DNA from: Dendrolimus kikuchii
Taxonomy: Eukaryota > Arthropoda > Insecta > Lepidoptera > Lasiocampidae
Direction of reading: 5' to 3'
Length of the DNA stretch: 64,000 nucleotides
NCBI GenBank assembly: GCA_019925095.2
Contig: CM034397.1
Location: 4,421,763-4,485,762 of the forward strand
In this document: in pieces, positions 1 to 11,000 of the stretch
Layout: each line of letters opens with the position of its first letter
Position numbering within the stretch: position 1 is the first letter of the stretch
The notes under the pieces: generated by a model
What the model was told of the DNA's origin: nothing
The model's database searches: none
What the model saw: only the letters and a program-made list of their open reading frames with translations
Translations under genes and position numbers: made by a program

Positions 1-239
1 ATCACGTGGTTTCATAGTTAAGAAATTCCGGGAAAAAATGTTGGATTAGTCACATACGTAAATTGTTATGTAGTACCACTAATTCCTAATAATAGTAGCA
101 TGGCCAATTATTTTAGCCGTCTGATTGATTGTCAGAAACAAATCCGGGAATCCCGGAATATAGAATACTGAAACATTTGAAAGGATCTTAAGCTATCGTT
201 CTAGTGTATCGGAATTAGTTAAAATATTTTAGTGAGCAT

Positions 240-305
240 ACATACATACATACATAACTTCACGCCAGTTCCCTTGCGGGGTAGGCACGAACAACAGAGC
301 ATTGA
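240..305 (-). mobile_element. RTE-like LINE 3' fragment, 66 bp
   Basis: The last about 60 bp of the family with TACA repeats; flanked by TTTTAGTGAGCAT (227-239, 306-318). Confidence 0.85.
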
Positions 306-319
306 TTTTAGTGAGCATT

Positions 320-1138
320 GTATCAAATATGGTATTTTTTATGCATAAACCACTTCTGGGAAAATTCCCGCGGGGTTCCTGGGTTAAAAAAATATCCTAG
401 ATTTTATTCATAAAATTTACTTTCGATTATTGTAAAATTATGTATCTGAAAATGACGGTCACGAAAGTTCAGTGCTTTTCCCCCATAAGTGCCCAACGTG
501 CCTGACGAAGTTTTCACTTCAATAATGAAATATATATTAAAAATATAATATAATATCGATAAAGAAAATAAAAATGATTTCTGCTCTTGTAGAGAGAAAC
601 AGAGGGAACATTGAAAAAAACTAACAATATATAATAGATTAGTTAAATTGCATTATCGTTAAGACTCTTCAATCAATTTCAGAGGACGTTTATATTTTCT
701 CAATTTTTTTGGTCGATACAACATTAAGCCAATGTCATTGTGTGCATTCATAATTATTTTTTTAATAATCCTCAAGCAAAAGGATACCTGTCAAAAGCAA
801 TAAGTAAGCCTCAGCCTATGTTTGACTGACAAGTGACACCAAATGAGGGAGTTGTTGTAGCAATTCAAAAAGTACATTAAAGTAAACAATTATTGTACGG
901 TGCAGGTGGTGTACTCAACGAAACACCCCTTAAATATATGGAATGTATTTATTATAGACGCTTAATACAGCAATAGGTATGATTAGCACTACTGTACTAA
1001 ACGGCACGTTAAAGTCAATCAACAAGCACTAGAACTCGGATGTATCGATTTCGCCGATCAATAAATACTAATGGCACTAATCATACACACTGGTATTCAC
1101 GAAATCCACGAAAGTCACGCTGAAAGTAGAAATGGCTG
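320..1138. other. Intronic sequence without recognised feature
   Basis: AT-rich DNA upstream of the first visible peroxidase exon. I see no splice-bounded coding segment here. Confidence 0.5.
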
Positions 1139-1451
1139 TTTTTTTTTTATTGCAAGAGTTCAGCAGACAGGCAGATGGCCCACTTGATGGAAAGCGGTTA
1201 CCATCGCCTATGGACATTTATAAGACCGAAGGTGCTACAAATGCGCTGCTGCCCTCTTAAGGGAGACTGGAACCTGGTCACTAATGCCGGAACATAACAC
1301 AAGGTTGTTATGGCGGCATACTCTAGAACAGGGTTGGTCGCCATCCAGTCGGGTAAATACCCTACCACCTGGCTGTGGGTCGTTTAGTCGCCTCTTACGA
1401 CAGGCCGCCCGGCCGCAGGAAATTGTATTCTTTCTCCGTTCCTGCACGGAT
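1139..1451 (-). repeat. SINE-like family, copy 1 (full length)
   Basis: On -: starts ATCCGTGCAGGAACGGAG, contains GGCCTGTCGTAAGAGGCGAC and ends GAACTCTTGCAATAAAAAA. Consensus length is about 310 bp with an A tail. Confidence 0.82.
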
Positions 1452-1838
1452 AAAAACGGCTGTAAAGTCTTCCGAATGTTTCCTGGTATTCCTTTTCTTC
1501 TTTTGTATGTAATTGTGTATAGCTTGATTTGGAAACTGGTTGTATACTTGCCCAATTGACTTTGACCATTGACTATTGACATGTCGCTGGCTCGCACTGC
1601 ACTCGCTTAGCTACTACAAGCAAACGCTTAGCTTCTAATCGAGCGAGCTAGCAGCGTGGTTCTGTCCATAACAATTATGATTTTAAAAATATACGATTCT
1701 ACTCTGAAACAATGTATAAAATTCTTCATTTAAAAGTACTTTCAACTAAAATTATAATTAAAAAACTGTACAATAAAAATTAAATATCAGGCATGTAGTT
1801 CCTGGCAAAAACTCATCAAATAATTAATTATTCTACAG

Positions 1839-2091
1839 AATCTACAAAAGACGAAGATCTAATACCACCGGAACTTGTGAGCGAATGTCTCCGAAGCGGT
1901 CGTGAACTTTGCCGAGCGGCAAAAAAGCGCGGCAACCAGCTGGTCCGGATTGGTATAAACTTGGAACCCTACGTTCTTTCTATGTTCCACTTCTTCAACA
2001 GCAATGTTCCTGACGACTTACAGAAAGCCTCCGATCGTTCTAATGAACTGTTGACTGCGACGAAGTTACTGCAGATCAACCTGTGTTCTGA
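1839..2091 (+). CDS. Peroxidase exon (first in window)
   Basis: Acceptor ttctacag ends at 1838 and donor GTATGC starts at 2092. The first two bases finish a codon from an exon outside the window. It encodes the region before the peroxidase core, with a conserved-looking SECLRSGRELC segment, and ends in a split Glu codon (GA|G) completed at 11581. Confidence 0.85.
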
Positions 2092-5000
2092 GTATGCTTT
2101 TATTATCTATAATTTTTGTGATATCAGTAATCTGATGATGTAAGTGTAGAGTGTAGGTACTTAGTTGATGACCAGTTTGTATATTTGCTTACAAATATCC
2201 AATACATAGGTTATATTTATTCTGTTACTGAGACAGGCGGCAAAATTAACAATGATGTTTTAGTCACTATTACATACATACATACATACATAACTTCACG
2301 CCAGTTCCCTTGTGGGGTAGGCACGAACAACAGAGTGCCGTTTAGGCTTATTCTTACACACCTCACTCGCCTCTTTGACATTCATAACTCTTGTCATGCA
2401 AGCTCGTCTGTTCTTAAGGCTCCTGACATCACCCTCCGCTAGTACACGATCAATTTGATCATGGAAGGTGTGTTGTGGCCTGCCACGACTTCTGCGTCCA
2501 TCCACTTTTGCATTGTATATCTGTTTAGTCATTCTTTCATCATGCATTCTTTCCACATGCCCGAACCACCGGAGCATTCCTTTCCTTACCTTCACCCCGA
2601 CACTCTCTTTCAGACCAACTCTCTTTCTTACTTCGGTATTACGAACGCGGTCCGCGAGCGTCACTCCGCAGATTTTGCGCAGTGCTCGCATCTCGACCGC
2701 GTTTACTCAACTTTCATGCTCTCTCTTCCATACCCAACTCTCGCATCCATATATGAGCGTAGGTACCAGCACCGCGTTGTGTATGGCGAGCTGGGCCTTC
2801 TGACTGAGGTTCTTAGCGCCTAGAAGTTTACCTAACGCTCCATTCACACTATTCCCCAAATTCACTCTTCTTTCTATATCAGCGGTGTACCTTCCATCCC
2901 TGCTAAAAGAACATCCGAGATACACAAACTCATTCACTTGCTCTAGCATAACATCATCGACCATTATCCTTGCATTCGTTCTGGTTTCTTCTCTTTCAAA
3001 CACCATAACCTTTGTTTTCTTCGCATTCAAATGTAAGCCTCTCGCCTGACAGTCATCTTTCATCATTGTGACTAGTGTTTGCAGTTCTGATGGCGATTCG
3101 GCTAAAAGCACGGCATCATCCGCATAAAGCAAGGTGCTTACAACTAGATCACTCATCCGCACCCCAACATCCATCAATCTTATTCTCTGGAGACAATCGT
3201 CCAGGTATAGGATGAACAGCAAAGCCGACAGCACGCAGCCCTGACGGACGCCAATATTGACGTCAAACCAGGGCGACAGGCTGCCTTCCACACGCACGCA
3301 TGCCATACAGTCCTCGTAAGTGGACTACAAAGCACGCATCAATTGGCCATTAATCCCATATCCGGGCAATATGTCCCAGAGGTCCTTCCGCACAACCCTG
3401 TCAAATGCTTTCTCTAGATCCACAAAACCGCAGAAAACCTTCCGGCCCATAGCCAGCTGCTTTTCTACGATATTGCGGAGAGAGAAAACTTGATCCATAC
3501 ATCCCCTTCCATTTCTGAAGCCACCTTGTGCATCCCACAGTAATCCATCGGATACAACTCTCATTCTCTTTTCAATAATCTTCGCATACACTTTAGATGC
3601 TGTGCTGATCAAACTGATGGTCCTGTAGCTGGCGCACTCCATACGTGACCCCTTGCCTTTATACAAGGGCACGATGACAGCGCGCCTCCAGTCCTTGGGA
3701 ACCTTTCCTGTCCTCCAGCACAAATTGCATAAGGACAGGAAAGCGTCCCGGACGCAGGTTCCACCATATTTGATCATCTCAGCAGACACACTATCGATTC
3801 CTCCTGCCTTTCCATTTCTCAGACTTCTTATCGACCATTCGATCTCTTCCAAAGTGATCTCGGATACTGACTCCTCGGAGTCGGTCACAGACTCAGTCGT
3901 GGTGCCAGCATCCGGGATATTATCATACATTTCTCTAAAATATTCACTCCATCGCGCTAATACCTCTTGTGGGTTAGCAAGAACGTCACTATTTTTTTTC
4001 TTTTTTTTTTTTGTTTTGAGGCGAGGGAAAATGCTTAACCGATTTACGCACAAACTGGGTCATTGCTAGGGGAACGACACGCGTCGGTCGGGGGCGATAA
4101 CACTGCAGCAATAGTATGCTCTTGGCAGCGCTCCGTCCGCGATCGACGTCACAGAATAGTGTGGAAGACTCCGAGCGTTGCTGCACGGGCGAGCAACCCC
4201 AATACCCACTAAAAACCCCCTCCTCCCTGACGACCCTGCGCTTTGTATGTGTTGGAAAGGCTGAGATTTAGAACATAGTTACGCCCAGCCGATCCAGCGC
4301 AATAAAGTGCCTGGAGTGTGCCCTGGGAGAACACACCCCACTTCGTTGTGCGGGGGTAGAAGGTCCTTTGCTCTCCTAGCAAGCTAAAGGCCCCCCGCGG
4401 TAAACGGAACCTAACTCAGGGAGGGAAGTAATGCGCGTACCTGCCTCTCCGGGTGCCAGCTGAAGGCCGGCGACCTCGAGAAGACGCATTGGCACGCGCT
4501 GCAAGACTTCTCTCCCTGTCTCGTTCTGCGGCCTCCTTGAGTGACATTACTGTCTCGCAAAAAGTAACCGCAGCCCCCCAATTGTCGCTGCTCTGCAACA
4601 TGGCCTTGACCAAGTCGCAGAGCGAGTCGACTGGACCTACGTGCGTCTCAAGTTCGAAACGCTGCGGCGCCCATGCGGCGCACTCGACTAGCGTGTGTAA
4701 CGCCGTGTCGAGCGCGCCGCACTGGCGGCAGTCCGGGGAAGGCAAGCAGCCCACAATGCGACACAGATACTTAGAACCTGCTGCGCCCGATGCAGCAGGG
4801 TTCTGTTGTGGCGGTGAAGTGCAATGGACCAGACGGGTGCACCGTACAGTGCCATACTCCTCAGGATGCCAGAGTAAAGTTTCCGCGTCGCACCTCCCGG
4901 GCCCCCTACGTTGGGAAGCAGCCTCGAGAGTGCGCCCGCGGATTTGACGAGTTTGGGAACTAGCTGCTCAAAGTGCGCTTTGAACAGCCATTTCCCATCG

Positions 5001-8000
5001 AGAACTAGCCCCAGATATTTCATCTGGGGCCCTACTCTAATGGCCACCCCTTGGACCGAAACGGTCAAGTCCGCGGGGGGATTACGAAATTTCCTATGGA
5101 ACATGATGGCCTCCGTTTTCGCGGGGGAGACCCTCAAGCCCAGCCTAGCTATTCGATCTACGACAATCGCCAACCCGGCGTTGGCGACGTCCACGGATTC
5201 CGCAAATGACGCAGCGCGTGCCGTGAGTAGGGTGTCGTCCGCAAAGCAGATCAGCCCTACCCCGGGCAGGACCGGAACCCGAAGGATCCAGTCATAACCT
5301 ACGTTCCAAAGAATCGGCCCGAGGACCGACCCCTGTGGAACGCCGCACGCGACGCGTCGCCGGCCTAACTCGGGATTGCCGGACTCACCGCCCTCCCAAA
5401 GGATATGTCGATCCTGCAGGTACGCGCCCAACAGCCTCGTGAGGTACGGGGGGACTCCATGCGCGCGGAGCCCCTCCCTGATCGTCTCATGAGGGAGGCT
5501 GTTAAAGGCGTTCGCTATGTCTAGCGACACCGCAAGAACGACATCCTTCGCTTGGACGGCTTCGTCCGTTGACGTTCGCAGCGTCTCGAAGGCGTCCATC
5601 GTGGAGCGCCTCCGCCGAAACCCGAACTGCGTTTCTGAAAGCCCCGGCTCCACAGCGTCGAGATGCTTCACGAGCCGCTCCGCCAAGATCTTTTCGAAGA
5701 CCTTAGCGACCTCGTTCAGCAGCACTATGGGCCTGAAGGCGGACGGATCGTTGGGAGGCCGACCTCCCTTGGGAATCAGGCACAAACGACCCTCCTTCCA
5801 TTGCGACGGGAACCGACCTGCGCGAATACAGGCTTCGAACAGTTCCCGCAGCTGGCCGCGTAGATGTTTAGCGGCCAGGAAGAGGAGTCGACCTGGAACC
5901 CCGTCGGGTCCCGGTGCCGTCTTCCTGCCCCGGAGCCGGTCCAGGGCAACGTCTAGTTCCCCCTCGGAGATGAAGTGAGGCTCCTCGTCCGTGGGGGTGT
6001 CGGGAACGGGTGGACCCATACTGGGGGGAGTGAAGTTTCCCGGATCCGGGAAGAGCCCGTCGATAACCGACCGGAGCACCTCGGGTTCGAGCGTTTCCGT
6101 GACCGTGGATGTGCAAGGCCGCAACGTGTTGCGGGCCCCACGGTACGGACGCCCCCAAGGATCCCGATCGAGCGTCTCGAGGAGCTCGGCCCGAGCCCGG
6201 GCTTTCGCTTGCAGTATTGCAATCGAAAGGGCCTTTCTGGCCTCCCTAAACTCTCCCACGAGTCCATTTTCCGCGACGTAGTCCGGAGGACGGCGCGCCC
6301 TGCAGCGTTTGAGCCTGTGGCTGATGATGCGAACTGCCTTTCGCATCTCGCCCAGCTCCTCGGTCCACCAGTGGACCTGCTTGCACGGAGGCTGCCGCTT
6401 GGAGACGCGAGGCATCGCCGCGTCGCAAACCCTCGTCAGGGTCTTGCGCATGTGCTCTGCCTGCGACTCCAGGTTCTCGAATTCGACTGGGTAGGCCCAG
6501 CTTTCCGTGAGTGCCCACTCCTCGGCCTGCTCCGGATCGAGCTTGGTAAGGGCCCAACGCGGGAGGAGAGGGGGGCGATGAACAGGGCTCGGACCGGAGG
6601 AGGGGGTAAGCTCAAATCTGATGTACCGATGATCAGAGAGCGACTCCACCTCCTCCAGCACCCTCCATCCGACAACTCTGCGGGCGGCCGCATGAGTGGC
6701 GAATGACAGGTCGATGACCGATCCACCCCGCGCGCGCACGCAGGTCTGGACCGATCCCTGGTTCAATATGGTCAGGCCGGATTGAAGAGCCCATTCCTCA
6801 ACCGTCCGGCCCCTAGGTTCCGTGAACGCATTTCCCCAGGAACAGTGCTTTGCGTTAAAGTCGCCCATTACGAAGATCGTTTTAGGCGACAATCTGCCTA
6901 TGGCAGCCCTGATGGCGTCCAAGTGAAGCTCGAACTCCGCCAGGGGGCGGTTGCGCGAAAAGTAAACGCCTATGACGACGATACTCCCGCTCTCCGCCAC
7001 CGCATAGCCCTTTCCTCTTTCGAGACATGTAAGCGGTGTGCCAGAACCGGCTCTGGCCACCACCGCTACCACGTCATCGAGGTCGCCCACCCAATTGCCG
7101 CAAGGCGGCACGTAATAAGGTTCGCTTATTACGGCCAAGTTCGCTTGCCACTCCGCCATCGCCTGCAGGCACAAATCCTGAGCGGTGGGGGAGTGGTTTA
7201 CGTTCGCCTGAAATAGTATTGTTACGGGCGTACTAGGCATTGGAGGTGTCCATTGCGCGTACTCCCGTAACACCCGTGCGTTGTTTCGTCCTCGGATGGA
7301 CGAATTTGCCCTTCACGTAGGGAGGCTGGCAGAACCTCGCCAACGTGGGGTGGGCAGCGTTGAGTCCCCCCGCCGCGCACGCCGCGCAGTGGGGGTTCCG
7401 GGCCGTGCAGTCCGGCATCTTGTGTCCGCTCTTACCGCAGCGGAGACACAAGTTGGTCCGGTCCGGGCACGTGTCCGGACAGGTCTGGGCGCCATGGCCG
7501 ACGTTGTAACACCGGTAACAACGTATCGGTCTGGCTTCCAGTGCCTCCACCCTCGCCGAGGTGAAGCCTACCACGAGGTAGCCCAGCTCGACGATGGCTT
7601 TGGCAGCAGCGACGGGGCACATCACGTATGATGCGCCCAAACCGCCCGGTCCTGCACCGATGTGCTTCGTGCGCACGTCGTCGCGCCGGCAATTGCCGGC
7701 GCGCGCGATCGCGTCACGCAGCCCATCGACCGTGACTGATTCGTCCAGCCCAGAGACGTAAAGCTCCCCACGCTTTACGGGGCGGACGACCTCAGCCATC
7801 CCTACAAGGGCTCCGCGCAGAGCCTCGGCGACGCGGTCCGCCTTGGCCGCGCTCTCGAGTCCCGGCTGGAACTCGAGGAGACGCGCGTCCCTGACGGTCC
7901 GCACCACCTTCAGCCCCTCGCGGAGGCCCATGGCCGCGATGTCGACCACCGTCGAGGCCTTTGCAAAGACCTCGCGATAACCGACCCCCTTCGCGGCCGC

Positions 8001-11000
8001 TGCCGGCAGCAGTTTAATGATAACTGCGGCCGACTTCGGCTCGCGGAATACGACCGCAGGCTTTGCAGCCTTTTTCCGCTGTTGCTGCCCCTCGCCCCGT
8101 CGGCAGGGGAGCAGCTTGCGCCTGGGGGAGGGGAGGGGGCCCGTCGGCCCTGGCCCCTTTACCCATTTTCCGCTTGACGACCGTGGTCCACGCCCCCCCC
8201 TCCGGGGCGGGGGTGGGGGCCACGGGCGCCAGTGGCGGCGCGACGTGCGTGGCGCGAGCGCGGGCGACGGGCGCCGCGGCGGCCGGTGGCGCGGCCGCGG
8301 GCGCCGCCCGCTGCCTGGGGGCCGGCACCACAGGCGCGGGCACCGTAGCGGAGGCCGCTGAAGCAGCGGCGGCGGCGCGCGCCGCCCTCCGCTGCTTTCT
8401 GAGCGTCCGCTTCACGCCCCCCCTGTGCTTCTTTTTTTGGGGGGCCGGTGGCAGTGGAGAGCCTGCCACCCCGACGGCCGGGGCCGCCACCACCTCCACC
8501 GGGACCGGGGTACTTGCTCCCCCCAGACCTCGCCGGACGGCGGCGGCAGCCGTGACTGGTCTTGGCCTTCCGGTGGCCTGGTCGCGAGGCGCCGGTCTGG
8601 GCGCCGGCGCCTTACCTCGGTCGGCCGCGAGCGGCGGACGGAGGGTCGGCGCGGGGTTCAGCCGGTCCTCAATCGCGGCAAATTGCGCGCGAACGAACGG
8701 CGCGACGGCGTCGAGCACGACTCGCAAAAACGCATCGAACTCCCCGCCGCCGGGCCCGATCGGGATGGACGTCGGCGCCGCCCCGTCGGCGGGCGCCGCG
8801 GCCGATTCCGTCCCGTCGACGGGAACCGGTTTTGGCCCTGCTACCGCAGCAGGGGATGACCAGTTTGTATATTTCCTTACTAATATCAAATACATAGGTT
8901 ATGTATATTTTGTTACTGAGACAGGCGGCAAAATTAACAATGATGTTTTAGTCACTATTACACTAACCTTATACGACCATAGGCTTACAGAAAATGACAT
9001 GCATTATTTTTCTTATATTTTATCATTTCCCCTTACTGCTATATTACATTGTAAAGGATAATAACTAGTTTTGGCACATTTTTTAATGATGCGAGGCTGA
9101 CAATATGGAGCGAAGAATGTTAAAGAAAGAAACTGAGTACCTATATTATATTAAATATTGACCCATTTTTTGGAATGTGACGTATTCTATGTTGATCTTC
9201 GTTACTGAAGGTATAGATAGTTAACATTTTACTGTTCACCAAATTCCACAATTACAAACAATGCATAATTACAATACTTATTGGCAAAACATGAGGCGGC
9301 TTTATTGCTAAAAGCGATCTCTTCCAGGCCACTATTTATATCTGAAGTATACTTAGGTTATCATCATCATCATGCGAGCGTTAAATCACGGTTGCGATCG
9401 GAGTATTCTGTCCGACGCCCAGGGTAAGGTTTCTTACTTTTTCTTCTCCACTTCGCGGTTTTTGGCATCCGCATACACGTGTCATCCTTCACAACGCCAC
9501 CCTTGCATTTCCGCGATCTTCTCCTTCCACTGGGACCTGGCGGAGGCGGCCGGGCTAGACACCTATTTCCTCCTCACATAAATAGCCAGTGTCCGTAAAA
9601 CGTGGCCCTTCCAGCGTAAATGACTCTCTTGCAGTTTGTCTGCTATGTAACGGACATGAAGATTGTCGCAGATGCGAGAGTCGATGACGCGGTCTTTCTG
9701 CGTGACTGCATATATCCAGCGCAACATATCCTATAACATACCATATAACATATCTAGGTATATATACTATATTTCATGGTAATCAAGTTAGCTTCCTTCA
9801 CGGAATTTCGAGTACGTATCACTCGAAGAATTTATCATTTACAGGTGTAAAAGTCTTCTAAGCTCAACTCCATTATGCGTTTATCTTTATACCCATTATA
9901 TACCCATATCATTCCTAAAGCAGAGAGAACAAACAAACAAAGCTAGTTTGATTAAAAATAACTATTTTATTTTTTATTTTTATAGTTCGTTCAAATTTTA
10001 TTGTTCATTTCTCGCTTGTCTGAGAAACTGTAAGGGTGGATACGTACAGCGGGGCAGTAAGGGGAAGTACCTTAACCGTTGCAACTACACGAAACTAGTC
10101 TTAGGCGACTGACTATTCATAATTGTTTGTGAAATTTTGATTCCCATTCACAGATTTTCAAAAAATGTACAGTTAGCACGAAAAAATTTTCACAAGCTTT
10201 CCAATCGATCTTGTTTCTGATACTGATCAAAAACGGTCGTTGGAGTTCTAAGAATTAGTAATCGCAAAAATCTTTTCCCATACATCTTTTAAGAAGTCCA
10301 ACTTTTATATATCAAACCTTTTTGTTGAATTAATAAATAGATAATATTGAAAAGAAATCACACAGGGGTTTTATGACGCAGCAAAGTAGTAAAGATTGAT
10401 TTTCGTTTGGAAATAAAATAATAATGGGTTCGAAGTTTGCATTTTGTTTTCAGTCTTATCTTTTTACTCATGTAATAAAAAAAATTGATAAATAAAAAAT
10501 GTAAGTTGGATTTCTTAAAAGATGTATAAAAGATTTTTGCGATTTCTGACTTCGTTAGTACTCCAAAAACAGTTGGTCCGATAGAAGTTTTTGATCAGTA
10601 TTAGAAACAGATTCGATTTACTTTAAAAAAATGTGTAAAATTTTCATAACAAATGTACGGGAAAAGGTTTTGCAACTTCTGACATATTAGTACTCCAACT
10701 TTGGTTGGTCTCGTAGAAGTTTTTGATTAGTATTAGAAATAAGATCGATTGGCATATTTTTTTTATTGGATAAATTGACTATTTTCTTGCTCACTACATT
10801 TTTTTAATAATCTGTGAATGGGGATCAGAATTTGAAGAAAAATTATGGAGTGTCCTAAGACCATTTTCATCTAGCTGCAACAGTTAAGGTACTTCCCCTT
10901 CTTGCCCCGCTGAAAATTTCTATGCTTGTATAGTTCACAGGACAAATAGTGATTTTTCTTATTGCGAAGCTGGCAAGCAGGCAGAAAGATAGAAAGCGGT

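Larger units (their letters stand above)
3994..8854 (-). mobile_element. R1-clade non-LTR retrotransposon, decayed, two ORFs
   Basis: Read on -, GC-rich unlike the AT-rich surroundings. It carries a gag-like ORF1 with three zinc knuckles, an ORF2 with apurinic endonuclease and reverse transcriptase, a 3' UTR of about 400 bp and an A-rich tail (T-rich on + at 3991-4014). ORF1 and ORF2 are each broken by a frameshift. It is bounded by about 105-bp direct repeats (2167-2271, 8855-8961). It lies in an intron of the peroxidase gene, antisense to it. Confidence 0.85.

Noticed and set aside
1284..1559. ORFs starting MPEHNTRLLWRHTL and similar at several loci
   Set aside because: They are translations of the SINE-like repeat, recur in every copy on either strand, and have no splice context.
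8065..8080. Programmed frameshift in R1-like ORF1
   Set aside because: The A-run could be slippery, but ORF2 is also frameshifted and the element is otherwise decayed, so simple mutation is more likely.
8063..9061. 332-codon Gly/Ala-rich ORF on +
   Set aside because: Antisense shadow of the GC-rich R1-like ORF1; no codon or domain support.
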